From: CAZAXU01 sp964489245
GTDB lineage: Bacteria > Bacteroidota > Bacteroidia > Flavobacteriales > Flavobacteriaceae
NCBI GenBank assembly: GCA_964489245.1
Contig: CAZAXU010000011.1
Location: 1 to 49,974 of the forward strand
Length of the DNA: 49,974 nt
Reading direction: 5' to 3'
A program made the position numbers and the translations under genes. The notes below the pieces were generated by a model, which had not been told where the DNA came from, searched no databases, and saw only the letters and a program-made list of their open reading frames with translations. The first letter of the stretch is position 1, and every line of letters begins with the position of its first letter. This document shows, piece after piece, positions 1 to 8,305 of the stretch.

Positions 1-33
1 AAAACCTCTTGCAATTTTGTGAGAGGTTTTTTT
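1..33 (+). terminator. Rho-independent terminator of a gene upstream of the window
   Basis: A perfect 9-bp stem (AAAACCTCT at 1-9 with AGAGGTTTT at 22-30) closes a 12-base loop and runs into a T tract. It most likely ends a plus-strand transcript entering from the left of the window; that gene is not visible. Confidence 0.75.
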
Positions 34-92
34 GTGAATAAAAATCAAAATGTTTTAATTATCTTTATAGTCGAAACAATATGATTTTTATT

Positions 93-446
93 ATGAATAT
101 TGAAGAATTTAGAAATTATTGTTTGGCAAAAAAAGGAGTAACAGAAAGTTTCCCTTTTGATGAAGAAACACTTGTTTTTAAAGTGGCAGGAAAAATGTTT
201 GCACTGACATCTTTAGATACTGCAGAATTTCGAGTCAACTTGAAATGTGAGCCGGAACTTGCTCTTAAATTACGAGAAAAATATTCTTGTATCAAATCGG
301 GATTTCATATGAGTAAAAAGCACTGGAATACGATAGAAATTAATGGTAGCCTATCTAACGATTTTCTGAAACAACAAATAGATAATTCTTATGCTCTTGT
401 TGTGAAAGGAATGTCAAAAAAAATAAGAAAAGAATTGGGTTTTTGA
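93..446 (+). CDS. MmcQ/YjbR family protein
   Basis: This 117-residue protein matches the small MmcQ/YjbR family (CyaY-like fold, proposed DNA-binding, true role unknown). Family marks are the N-terminal E-F-R-NYCL stretch, the segment SFPFDEETLVFKVAGKMFAL, and the KHWNTIE motif near residue 75, followed by a basic end. I chose the ATG at 93 because the residues encoded from the ATG at 81 (MIFI) do not fit the family's usual N-terminus. A weak -7-like box (TATCTTTA, 60-67) lies just upstream. The stop lies about 30 bases before tyrS, so the two may be co-transcribed. Cytoplasmic; no signal peptide. Family confident, function not. Confidence 0.85.
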   Translation: MNIEEFRNYCLAKKGVTESFPFDEETLVFKVAGKMFALTSLDTAEFRVNLKCEPELALKLREKYSCIKSGFHMSKKHWNTIEINGSLSNDFLKQQIDNSYALVVKGMSKKIRKELGF

Positions 447-475
447 TTATTTTTGTGACGCGTAAAAAAAATATT

Positions 476-1771
476 ATGAGCAAATTTGTTGAAGAATTAA
501 AGTGGCGTGGTTTACTGCATGACATCATGCCCGGGACAGAAGAATTATTAGAAGAGAAACAGGTTACGGGCTATGTTGGTTTTGATCCTACTGCAGATTC
601 TTTACATATAGGAAGCTTGGTTCCAATTCTGATTTTGATGCATTTTCAGAGGGCGGGACATAAGCCGATTGCGCTTGTGGGAGGAGCAACCGGCATGATT
701 GGAGATCCGTCTGGAAAATCTAAAGAAAGAAATCTGTTAGATGAAGAAACGCTTCAACACAACGTAAACGCAATCAGAAATCAATTATCAAAATTCATAA
801 ATTTCGACCCTAAAAAAGCAAATGCAGCTGTTTTGGTGAATAACTATGATTGGTTTAAAAGTATTTCTTTAATTGATTTTGTTCGCAATATAGGCAAGCA
901 TATATCCGTGAATTATATGATGGCAAAAGATTCGGTGAAGAAAAGATTAAATCCTGAAAATGACGACAATGCGGGCATGTCTTTCACGGAGTTTACTTAT
1001 CAATTATTCCAAGGTTATGATTTTCTGCACCTTTATCGTAATAACAACTGTCAGTTACAAATGGGGGGCTCTGATCAATGGGGAAATATGACCACCGGAA
1101 CAGAGCTGATTCGTCGTGTCGACGGAGGCAAAGCTTTTGCGTTAACTGTTCCACTGATTACAAAAGCTGATGGTGGAAAGTTTGGAAAAACAGAGCAAGG
1201 AAACGTTTGGCTATCTGAAAAATATACATCTCCCTACAGATTTTATCAGTTTTGGATTAATATTTCAGATGAAGATGCTGAGAGATATATTAAAATTTTC
1301 ACTTTCTTGAATAAAGATGAAATAGATACTTTAATTATCAAGCACAGAGAAGCTCCACATTACAGAATTTTACAAAAAAAGCTTGGAGAAGAAGTTACAA
1401 AGTTAGTGCATGGAGAAGAAGCTCTTCAGAAAGCTATGGATGCAAGTAATGTATTGTTCGGAAAATCTACGGCAGATACCTTAAAATCTTTAGATGAACA
1501 AACTTTTTTAGACGTGTTTGAAGGGGTTCCGCAGGGGGAGATTTCCGCAAGTAAATTAGCAAAAGATTTGGATATTGTAACAGCCTTGTTAGAATCCGGA
1601 TTTATGGGTTCGGGCAATGAAGCTCGAAGGGCTTTAAAGGAAAATTCTGTTTCGGTGAATAAAGAAAAAGTTACAATAGACAAAACTTTTTCCAACACTG
1701 ATTTAATTAAAGGAAAATATATACTGCTGCAAAGGGGAAAGAAAAAGTACTTTATACTGAAAGTTGTTTAA
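476..1771 (+). CDS. tyrS: Tyrosine--tRNA ligase
   Basis: TyrRS charges tRNA-Tyr with tyrosine in two ATP-dependent steps. The 431-residue protein has the normal length of bacterial TyrRS. Visible class I signatures are HIGS at residues 44-47 and KFGKT at 235-239 (the KMSKS-loop equivalent of the TyrRS-S type), plus the tyrosine-binding GGSDQWGN segment. The C-terminus carries an S4-like RNA-binding domain (residues about 365-431, with the GSGNEARRALKENSVSVN stretch). The ATG at 476 starts the canonical N-terminus; the extension back to 443 encodes an uncharacteristic MIIFVTRKKNI and overlaps the preceding gene's stop. It lies downstream of the YjbR-like gene on the same strand. Confidence 0.97.
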   Translation: MSKFVEELKWRGLLHDIMPGTEELLEEKQVTGYVGFDPTADSLHIGSLVPILILMHFQRAGHKPIALVGGATGMIGDPSGKSKERNLLDEETLQHNVNAIRNQLSKFINFDPKKANAAVLVNNYDWFKSISLIDFVRNIGKHISVNYMMAKDSVKKRLNPENDDNAGMSFTEFTYQLFQGYDFLHLYRNNNCQLQMGGSDQWGNMTTGTELIRRVDGGKAFALTVPLITKADGGKFGKTEQGNVWLSEKYTSPYRFYQFWINISDEDAERYIKIFTFLNKDEIDTLIIKHREAPHYRILQKKLGEEVTKLVHGEEALQKAMDASNVLFGKSTADTLKSLDEQTFLDVFEGVPQGEISASKLAKDLDIVTALLESGFMGSGNEARRALKENSVSVNKEKVTIDKTFSNTDLIKGKYILLQRGKKKYFILKVV

Positions 1772-1808
1772 TAGCATTGAATTGTTTTATATCGGGGCAA
1801 AAGTCAGT

Positions 1809-2318
1809 TTATTCTTTATACCATGAAGCATATTCAATATAACTGTCGGCTATACGTTCAATTTCTCCTTTAACCAGTTCGGGGCTTATATTTTTAATTT
1901 TTTTGGCAGGAATTCCACCGTAAACGCTCCCGCTTTCTACAATTGTTCCTTTGGTGACAACAGATCCGGCAGCAATGATTGAGTTTGATTTAATCACTGC
2001 ATGATCCAAGATAACGACATTCATGCCAATCAGAACGTTGTTTTCGATAGTGCAGCCGTGAACAGTTGCATTGTGTGCAATAGATACATTATCTCCGATA
2101 TTTGTAGCTGCTTTTTGATAAGTTCCGTGAATCACGACACCATCTTGAATGTTGACTTTATTCCCTATTTTGATATAGTTTACATCTCCACGCAATACGG
2201 CAGAAAACCAAACGCTGCACCGGTTTCCCATTATCACATCTCCTATGATGCTGGCATTTTCGGCAATGAAACAGTTTGTGCCAAATTTTGGTTCTTTTCC
2301 TTTGAGTTTTTTAATCAT
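1809..2318 (-). CDS. Gamma carbonic anhydrase family protein (left-handed beta-helix)
   Basis: A 169-residue hexapeptide-repeat protein of the gamma-class carbonic anhydrase/YrdA group. Repeating (I/V)-G-x-x-x-x turns run from residue 15 to about 150, and the three histidines that bind the metal in this class are present (H64, H82 and H87 in VIHG and AHNATVHG). Family members are trimeric; carbonic anhydrase activity is shown for only some, so the reaction is not certain. It is the last gene of a five-gene minus-strand operon, 6 bases after rfbD. There is no signal peptide, so it should be cytoplasmic. Nothing in its sequence ties it to polysaccharide synthesis apart from its position. Confidence 0.88.
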   Translation of the reverse strand: MIKKLKGKEPKFGTNCFIAENASIIGDVIMGNRCSVWFSAVLRGDVNYIKIGNKVNIQDGVVIHGTYQKAATNIGDNVSIAHNATVHGCTIENNVLIGMNVVILDHAVIKSNSIIAAGSVVTKGTIVESGSVYGGIPAKKIKNISPELVKGEIERIADSYIEYASWYKE

Positions 2319-2324
2319 AGAAAA

Positions 2325-3188
2325 TTATTTATAAGCAAAACAATCTTTTAAAGCATCTTGCCATTTTTCAGCTCTAACACCAAAAGCTTGTTCAGCTTTT
2401 CTCTTGCTCAAAACCGAATAGTGAGGGCGTTTGGCAGGAGATGCAAAATCTGTACTTTTAATCGGAATAATTTCTTTATCAATTCCGGTGAGTTTATAAA
2501 CTTCTTTTCCAAAGTCATACCAAGAAGCTTCGCCCTTATCACTGAAATGATACAATCCGTAGAGTTCGGGAGATTTTTCTGTTTTTTTGATGGCGGTCAG
2601 AATGAAACGGATTAAGTTTTTAGTGTATGTGGGTGTCCCTATTTGATCTTGCACAATCTTCACTTTTTGTCCTTCTTGAGCCATTTTTAAAATGGTCTTC
2701 ACAAAATTATTATTATAATCTGAGTAGAGCCAAGATGTCCTTATAATCAAATATTTGTTTAAGTATTGTTGAATGATTTGTTCTCCCAAGCGTTTGGTTT
2801 TTCCATAATAATTCAGAGGATGTGTAGGGTCTGTTTCGGTGTAGGGCTTATCTTGCTTCCCGTCAAAAACATAATCGCTTGAAATATGAATTAATGTAAA
2901 ATCGTGTTTTTTAGCTGCTTTAGACAAGTTGGCAACACCTCTGACATTTACATCAAAACATTTTGCTCGATCTGTTTCTGCAAGATTTACGGCAGTATAG
3001 GCAGCAAAATTAAAACAATAATCATATTTGTTTTTTGCAAGAAAACGATTCAATTCTTTAGGATCTGAAATGTCTAGCATATATTTTGAACGAAAATCGT
3101 ATTTGAAACCATTATCATTTAAAATTCGAAGTGTTTTTCCTAACTGGCTTCCGGCGCCGGTGACCAAAATTTTTTTTCTTTTACTCAT
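2325..3188 (-). CDS. rfbD: dTDP-4-dehydrorhamnose reductase
   Basis: RfbD/RmlD catalyses the last step of dTDP-L-rhamnose synthesis, NAD(P)H reduction of dTDP-4-keto-L-rhamnose. The 287-residue protein shows the Rossmann nucleotide loop GAGSQLG (11-17), the FNFAAYTAV segment, SSDYVFDG (103-110) and the YxxxK catalytic pair Y128/K132, as expected for the extended SDR family. The start ATG overlaps the rfbC stop as ATGA, indicating translational coupling. rfbA and rfbB are not adjacent; the nucleotidyltransferase at 19680 is a separate, not clearly RfbA-type protein. Rhamnose presumably feeds O-antigen, capsule or glycoprotein glycan. Confidence 0.95.
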   Translation of the reverse strand: MSKRKKILVTGAGSQLGKTLRILNDNGFKYDFRSKYMLDISDPKELNRFLAKNKYDYCFNFAAYTAVNLAETDRAKCFDVNVRGVANLSKAAKKHDFTLIHISSDYVFDGKQDKPYTETDPTHPLNYYGKTKRLGEQIIQQYLNKYLIIRTSWLYSDYNNNFVKTILKMAQEGQKVKIVQDQIGTPTYTKNLIRFILTAIKKTEKSPELYGLYHFSDKGEASWYDFGKEVYKLTGIDKEIIPIKSTDFASPAKRPHYSVLSKRKAEQAFGVRAEKWQDALKDCFAYK

Positions 3189-3733
3189 AATTCATTAAAA
3201 ATATCTTTGAAATAAGGTAATTTTTTATCTTTTTCCGACAAGAAAATTTCATCGGAGAAATTCCAATTAAAATTAATTGTAGGATCGTCATAAACGATGC
3301 CGCTTTCATTTTCTTGAGAATAGTGATTATCTATTTTATAGTAAAATAAAGAGTCATCCTCCAGACATAAATAGGCGTGAGCAAATCCTCTCGGCACAAA
3401 TAGTTGTTTTTTATTTTTTGCACTCAAAACAATGGAAAAGTGTTTTCCGAAAGTTTCAGAATTTTTTCTTAAATCAATGATAACATCCAATACGGCACCT
3501 TGAAAAACACTAACGAGTTTTGCTTGAGCATACTTTCCCTTTTGAAAGTGAAACCCTCGAAGCACACCTTTTTGAGATTTTGCCAAATTGTCTTGAACAA
3601 AGCCAATGTCCAATCCTGTCAATTCTCGAAAGGTTTTTTGATTAAAAAACTCATAAAAATATCCTCTATGATCACCAAAAACCTCCGGTTCAAGTATAAA
3701 ACTGTCTTTAAGATTGGTGTGAGTGAGTTGCAT
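3185..3733 (-). CDS. rfbC: dTDP-4-dehydrorhamnose 3,5-epimerase
   Basis: RfbC/RmlC converts dTDP-4-keto-6-deoxy-glucose to dTDP-4-keto-L-rhamnose. The 182-residue cupin has the family length and its marks: DHRGYFYEFF (21-30), GVLRGFHFQ with the catalytic base H62, K72, the VDVxxDLR-type strand (VLDVIIDLRKNS), LFVPRGFAHAYL and catalytic Y132. It ends in the ATGA overlap with rfbD and begins 2 bases after the Wzz-like gene, so the three genes are almost certainly co-transcribed. Confidence 0.96.
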   Translation of the reverse strand: MQLTHTNLKDSFILEPEVFGDHRGYFYEFFNQKTFRELTGLDIGFVQDNLAKSQKGVLRGFHFQKGKYAQAKLVSVFQGAVLDVIIDLRKNSETFGKHFSIVLSAKNKKQLFVPRGFAHAYLCLEDDSLFYYKIDNHYSQENESGIVYDDPTINFNWNFSDEIFLSEKDKKLPYFKDIFNEL

Positions 3734-3735
3734 TG

Positions 3736-4803
3736 CTAGTCAATATTTTCTTTTGATTTTTGATACTTGTTTAAATAGGTATTAAAATCTATTGCAAATA
3801 AAATTAAGAATAAGAATAATATTCCCAATAAAGGGTATCTGATATAAACATTATACAAGAATCCTGATTGTTTTTCTCCATATGTGGGGAACCTGTTTTT
3901 CAGTATTAAAATATCATTAAATTGATCTGCCTTTTTGGTATATTTATCCAGATTTTTTAATTCTTGTGTTCTGGTATAAAACAAATTATATGGCGCTTCA
4001 GGCCCTCTCACCCGATCGTTGCTGACAACGATATTCGTGCTGCCGGAAGAGCTGTTTTTTGCTGACTCCAACATAACGGTATTAAATACATTTCTTAAAG
4101 AGTCTATTTCACTTAATGATTTTAAAACTTTTTCTTTAGATAGTTTAAGAGCCGATACGTAGTTGTTCTTTCTCTGAACTAGTTTTTCATTGTCGTTGAG
4201 TATTTTTCCAAGCTTTTCGTTTAAAACGGAAAATACATCGGGATTTTTTGCAACAACCTCAATTTTCCAATAAGGGAACAGTGAATTGTCTCGGTTGACA
4301 CTTTTCTTATAATCCTTATATTCAAAAAATTTATAAACAACAGTATCTAAATCCATTATTCTGCGTTCATAATCTTCAATCAGAAAAATATCATTTAGTT
4401 CCGGAGTCATTTCAAAATTCACATATGATTGAGCTTGTTTGGAAGGGACACCTAAAGATTTTGCCAGTAAATCAAATTTTTTGTCACTAATCAGGCTGTT
4501 GAAGAAGTCTAATTTCTCTTGTAATGGGACTTGAGCATCATAATTTGCTTTCACGACAACCGAAGCACTGAACAAGTTTTGTTGATTTTGGTGTTTGAAA
4601 AATGCAATGACCAATCCGATTAAGACAACACCGGCGAAATAGATGTAATATTTTTTTACATAAAGTAATAAATCGAGTAGTAGATAAAATATACTTAAAA
4701 ATAATTTTTTGATTGCTCTAAACAAGTTGTTAAACATTTGCCCGATAGCCTTAAAAAATTGGACGATATCTACTTCCTCCGGATTATGTGCTTGCTGACT
4801 CAT
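3736..4803 (-). CDS. Wzz-like inner-membrane chain-length/polysaccharide protein without kinase domain
   Basis: This 355-residue protein has hydrophobic N-terminal segments (about 34-49 and 54-69), a roughly 260-residue charged region with coiled-coil character, and a second membrane segment near 327-343 close to the C-terminus. That two-end membrane topology with an extracytoplasmic middle is the Wzz/FepE/Wzc-N architecture, which sets glycan chain length. No Walker motifs or Tyr tail follow the last segment, so it is not a BY-kinase. It sits 2 bases before rfbC and 7 bases after the DUF6909-like gene. Similarity to Wzz is judged from topology and neighbours only; the specific glycan is unknown. 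Confidence 0.7.
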   Translation of the reverse strand: MSQQAHNPEEVDIVQFFKAIGQMFNNLFRAIKKLFLSIFYLLLDLLLYVKKYYIYFAGVVLIGLVIAFFKHQNQQNLFSASVVVKANYDAQVPLQEKLDFFNSLISDKKFDLLAKSLGVPSKQAQSYVNFEMTPELNDIFLIEDYERRIMDLDTVVYKFFEYKDYKKSVNRDNSLFPYWKIEVVAKNPDVFSVLNEKLGKILNDNEKLVQRKNNYVSALKLSKEKVLKSLSEIDSLRNVFNTVMLESAKNSSSGSTNIVVSNDRVRGPEAPYNLFYTRTQELKNLDKYTKKADQFNDILILKNRFPTYGEKQSGFLYNVYIRYPLLGILFLFLILFAIDFNTYLNKYQKSKENID

Positions 4804-4810
4804 AATAGTT

Positions 4811-6487
4811 CTATTTTAGTATTTGATTTAATATTTTTTTTGTAATGATATAGGTGGGTTTAACCCCATTGATTCCCAGAGGACCGGATGCCAATGTGCT
4901 TCCTGTTTCCAACGGGTTATCAGAAGCATAATATGCATAACGAACCTTAACGTTTGCATTGATATTATTTCTGATTTTAGATGCGGATTGAATTGCTTTT
5001 TGATAGTGGGCTCCCTCCATTTCCAATCCGATAGCTTTCCAAGTGGAATTTTTGAAAAAAGAAAGAATATCTTTGTTTTGTAAAGATGTTCCTAATACAG
5101 TGACCATTGTTCCTTCAAAAACGGGAATATCATCTCCTTTAAAATCTTTTTTTGAAAGCTGATTTTTAAAAGGATAGTTGTCTGCCGTTCCTTCAAACAT
5201 ATGTGCGTTTGGAATCATAATATCGCCTTTGTTTCCTTGTAGAATCCCGGCTTTTCCCATGATTGAGATGGATTTAACATCCAGAAAGATTTTAGTGTTG
5301 TCTTCTTCATGGGGTTTCAGGAGTTCATCCATCACTTCAAAGGCTTGTTCGCCAAAAGCATAGTCCATTACAATCAAAACAGGTTTCTGACCATCCTTGT
5401 CCGGTTTGATTTCAAAAGAAGAATTTTGGTTGTTGATTTTGGCGGTGTCAAAAATCTGAACGTTAATATTTGCGCCGGATTTATCTTCGATAAAAATCAT
5501 TCCGTTTTTTGCGGCAACTTTTTCCACTTTGTTTCTTAGGATTTTATTTTTTCCCAGACTCAAATCTTTATAAATCTCTATTTCATTTTTGTCAATGCGA
5601 AGTGTTTTTTGTGCGAATAATGTGTTCATCACAGAGTGCATGTTTGCACTGATAATATGAATGGGCTTGTCAAGTAGTTTTTGTTGTTTGAGTACATTTT
5701 TGATTTGTGTTGCCCAAATTTCTCCATAAATATGGTGTCCGAGACGTTCTCTCAGGTTGGAGCTGAACTTGACTTCTCTTTTATTGTTGTTATAAGCCTC
5801 ATCAATAGCCAATTTTCCTAACCAGTAAATAATGTGAAAAAAGCGATTAGGTTTGTTCTTTTCAGAAAATGTTTCAAAAATCTCTTTGGTTTCTATAAAT
5901 GTTCTTCCCAAAAGTGTTGATAAATAGGCAATAATAATCTCCTTTTCAGATTTATTCAGCTTTTTATTTCGGAGTACAACTCGTTCAAGAGCTTTCCATT
6001 CCCTGCCGGCATCTCCTTTGTCATTAACAACTGCTTTTTTTCTGATTTTGTGAGACTCGATATAGAGAAAAGTCAGATGAGTCAAGATATCATAGACATC
6101 AGAGCGCCCCCGAGTTAGCTCAATGTTCATTTGATCTTTATCTATGCGATAACAATTTCTTCTTCTTTTTGGCGGAATGATAGGTTTGAATTGGGATATT
6201 TTATAGCCCTCGTCATCCGTCATATAAATTACACGACATTCCTCAATACCTTCAGGAAGCCTGTCCATCACATATTTTAATCCTGTAAGTTCGGATTTCT
6301 CTGCAGCAATATTTCCGTATATCTCAGGACGAAGCATGAGCAAACCCTGTTTTAGAGTGTTGCCTGAAACGCCAAAAGGTTTGTAGAAACCGCGATTCAA
6401 AAGATGGCGCATGGTGATATAGAGACGCTCGATTGCGTTCGAGGATTCTCTTGCCCGTGTTCGTTTTTTGATATCAACTTTCGTCAT
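4811..6487 (-). CDS. DUF6909-like protein, possible nucleoside-phosphorylase-like C-terminus
   Basis: I recognise this 558-residue protein only as resembling a Bacteroidota family of unknown function (DUF6909). The N-terminus is basic (KVDIKKRTRARESS) followed by a helix-rich part. The C-terminal 150 residues contain a secretion-free alpha/beta stretch with MGKAGILQG, GTMVTVLGTS, GLEMEGAHYQ (from residue 487) and YASDNPLETGS. GLEMEGA recalls the EMEGAA-type ribose-binding motif of purine nucleoside phosphorylases/nucleosidases, and the following SDN resembles their late Asp motif; this link is inference. The ATG at 6487 is preferred because the upstream TTG at 6505 is part of the TATCTTTG promoter box. 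It is the first gene of the five-gene operon with wzz-like, rfbC and rfbD. Confidence 0.65.
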   Translation of the reverse strand: MTKVDIKKRTRARESSNAIERLYITMRHLLNRGFYKPFGVSGNTLKQGLLMLRPEIYGNIAAEKSELTGLKYVMDRLPEGIEECRVIYMTDDEGYKISQFKPIIPPKRRRNCYRIDKDQMNIELTRGRSDVYDILTHLTFLYIESHKIRKKAVVNDKGDAGREWKALERVVLRNKKLNKSEKEIIIAYLSTLLGRTFIETKEIFETFSEKNKPNRFFHIIYWLGKLAIDEAYNNNKREVKFSSNLRERLGHHIYGEIWATQIKNVLKQQKLLDKPIHIISANMHSVMNTLFAQKTLRIDKNEIEIYKDLSLGKNKILRNKVEKVAAKNGMIFIEDKSGANINVQIFDTAKINNQNSSFEIKPDKDGQKPVLIVMDYAFGEQAFEVMDELLKPHEEDNTKIFLDVKSISIMGKAGILQGNKGDIMIPNAHMFEGTADNYPFKNQLSKKDFKGDDIPVFEGTMVTVLGTSLQNKDILSFFKNSTWKAIGLEMEGAHYQKAIQSASKIRNNINANVKVRYAYYASDNPLETGSTLASGPLGINGVKPTYIITKKILNQILK

Positions 6488-6502
6488 GCGGTTTCTTTGA
6501 GA

Positions 6503-6510
6503 CAAAGATA
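6503..6510 (-). promoter_or_regulatory. -7 promoter box (TATCTTTG) of the DUF6909/wzz/rfbCD/gamma-CA operon
   Basis: Read on the minus strand, TATCTTTG is an exact match to the Bacteroidota TAnnTTTG element. It lies 16 bases before the ATG at 6487, giving a leader of about 10 bases. The -33 TTG is not at an ideal distance (nearest about 27 bases upstream). It is the only promoter-like site seen for the five genes that follow with gaps of 7, 2, -4 and 6 bases. Confidence 0.55.
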
Positions 6511-6600
6511 ATGAATAATTCCTTACGTTTGCATGGGCAATAAAGCGCTAGATCAGAAGAAAATTTATGATATCTTCAAGTTTATAAAACTTTAAATATT

Positions 6601-7065
6601 TTGAAAATTATTTTTTATACATGGATTGGGTTATTATTATTTTCTTGCAGATTGAATCAAGAACATTCATCTTGTAGCACAGATGGTCTTGCAGAAAACA
6701 GAGTTTATATCAAAAGCAGGATAAAAACCTATAAAACTTTGAAAATTTCAGATACAAGTCTTGTGGTTGTCAAAGGACACATTTTAGGAAAATATAAATT
6801 GAAAGATTCAATCTTTACATCTCCTCTGAATGCAGCCATCGTCATTTTTGTGCGAACATCGGATTCTTTAGAATTTACCGCTATATCAGATGAAAAAGGA
6901 AGTTATTCAATCAAACTGAAACAAGGAAATTATGATGCTCTTGTCAAATTCTATGGATATAATGCCATTTTTATTCGGAATTTTAAATTTCTCAATGGAA
7001 TGATTAAAAATTTGGATGTTGTTCTAGGGCAAGGAGAAGCCGTTGATAATCAACGAATTCCATAA
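6601..7065 (+). CDS. Small lipoprotein with carboxypeptidase-regulatory-like domain
   Basis: A 154-residue hypothetical protein. Residues 1-16 form a signal peptide ending in a lipobox (GLLLFSC, C16), so it should be a lipoprotein. From about residue 55 the pattern VVKGHILGKYKLKDS, LNAAIVIFVRT, SDEKGSYSIKLKQGNYDALVKFYGY looks like a CarboxypepD_reg-like/CNA-B beta-sandwich, common in surface proteins of Bacteroidota. The only usable start is TTG at 6601; there is no in-frame ATG before the upstream stop at 6568. It stands alone between two minus-strand genes. A stand-alone peptide-transport or adhesion role cannot be inferred from the sequence. Confidence 0.65.
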   Translation: MKIIFYTWIGLLLFSCRLNQEHSSCSTDGLAENRVYIKSRIKTYKTLKISDTSLVVVKGHILGKYKLKDSIFTSPLNAAIVIFVRTSDSLEFTAISDEKGSYSIKLKQGNYDALVKFYGYNAIFIRNFKFLNGMIKNLDVVLGQGEAVDNQRIP

Positions 7066-7119
7066 AAATAACATTTAACGTAGATGCGCATAAACTAAGA
7101 TTGTTTGGCGGCTTTCGGA

Positions 7120-8115
7120 TTATTGTTCAAAAACAACTTTGCTTTTATTGACATTTATCTTTGCTTTTTTTCCAAAAATTAGCGTGCGGTTATCAACCAC
7201 ATGTCCGGCAGGGAATTCAAAAATGACCGGATATCCTTTGTTTACAACGTGCTTCAGAACTATTTCTTTGACGGTTTCTCCAATAAAATCATCATCTTTT
7301 TTAACACTTGCTCCCCCGACAATCAAGCCTTTCAGATGCTCAAAATAACCGGCATTTTTCAAAGCATATAACATTCTGTCATAGGAATAGGTATATTCTC
7401 CGACATCTTCCAAATATAAAATTTTTCCGGAAGGGTTTATCTGATATTTGGAGCCTAATAAACTTACGAGTAGTGATAAGTTTCCTCCCACCAAAACGCC
7501 TTTTGCTTTTCCTGAGATATTCAAAGAATCCGAAGGAATTTCATATCGCAAAACATTTCCCGCATAAAAATCCCTGATACTTTGAATGGCTGTTGCTCTT
7601 TCGGAATTGGGGCGGGTCAGACTGATAGGCATAATTGCATGAACACTTTGAAATCCTTGTTGGTGCAAAATACTGTGAAGAACCGTTATATCTGAAAAAC
7701 CAATCAACCATTTAGGGTATTTTTTAAATTCCGTAAAATCCAGATTATCAATGATTCTGACACTGCCATAGCCGCCTCGAGCACACCAAATTGCTTTGAT
7801 ATTAGGGTTGTCCAAAGCTTGTTGTAAATCAGTAAATCGTTCATAATCAGTTCCTCCAAACGTAAAAGATTTTTTGTATAGGTTTTTCGGATATTTAGCT
7901 GCATAGCCCCATAATTGCAATAAAGAATCTGCTCTTTGCATATATTTTTTTTCAGGATTTACATTGCCGGCGGGTGCAATATATAAAACAGAATCTCCTT
8001 TTTTTAACACAGGAGGAGAAATCCACCGAGTTGCAGGCTGAAAGTTGCCGACGGGTTGGTGTGTTTTACAAGAAAAAACAGAAAACAATATGAATAATGA
8101 GATAACTTTTTTCAT
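7120..8115 (-). CDS. LD-carboxypeptidase (peptidase family S66), lipoprotein
   Basis: S66 peptidases (LdcA/MccF type) cut the L,D-bond of murein tetrapeptides during cell-wall recycling or inactivate peptide-nucleotide antibiotics. The 331-residue protein has a lipoprotein signal (FSVFSC, C16), the IAPAG opening, the ARGGYG stretch, the nucleophile in GFSDIT (S141), and later LEDVGE and FPAGH, which carry the Glu and His of the Ser-Glu-His triad. ATG at 8115 is preferred to the TTG one codon upstream. LdcA of enterobacteria is cytoplasmic, so an envelope-anchored form implies action on periplasmic murein peptides. Monocistronic as far as can be seen. Confidence 0.9.
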   Translation of the reverse strand: MKKVISLFILFSVFSCKTHQPVGNFQPATRWISPPVLKKGDSVLYIAPAGNVNPEKKYMQRADSLLQLWGYAAKYPKNLYKKSFTFGGTDYERFTDLQQALDNPNIKAIWCARGGYGSVRIIDNLDFTEFKKYPKWLIGFSDITVLHSILHQQGFQSVHAIMPISLTRPNSERATAIQSIRDFYAGNVLRYEIPSDSLNISGKAKGVLVGGNLSLLVSLLGSKYQINPSGKILYLEDVGEYTYSYDRMLYALKNAGYFEHLKGLIVGGASVKKDDDFIGETVKEIVLKHVVNKGYPVIFEFPAGHVVDNRTLIFGKKAKINVNKSKVVFEQ

Positions 8116-8259
8116 CAAAACTTCATTAGGGTTAATACCGATACGAAGTTAAAGTAATTTTTTGGATGTTACAAAACCTTCAATTTACTTTCAAAGAAGA
8201 GCCCCCAATTTTTAAGAATTTAACAGGATGTAAGTTGGTTTTGTCTCAAAATATTGGGT

Positions 8260-8287
8260 TTGGTACAACAAAAATGTCGTATTTTTG
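8260..8287 (+). promoter_or_regulatory. metG promoter (TTG-17-TATTTTTG)
   Basis: TTG at 8260-8262 and TATTTTTG at 8280-8287 are separated by 17 bases, a complete match to the Flavobacterium-type -33/-7 promoter. The start of transcription should fall near 8294, about 12 bases before the metG ATG. Confidence 0.7.
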
Positions 8288-8305
8288 TTGTTTAAACCAG
8301 TAAGT

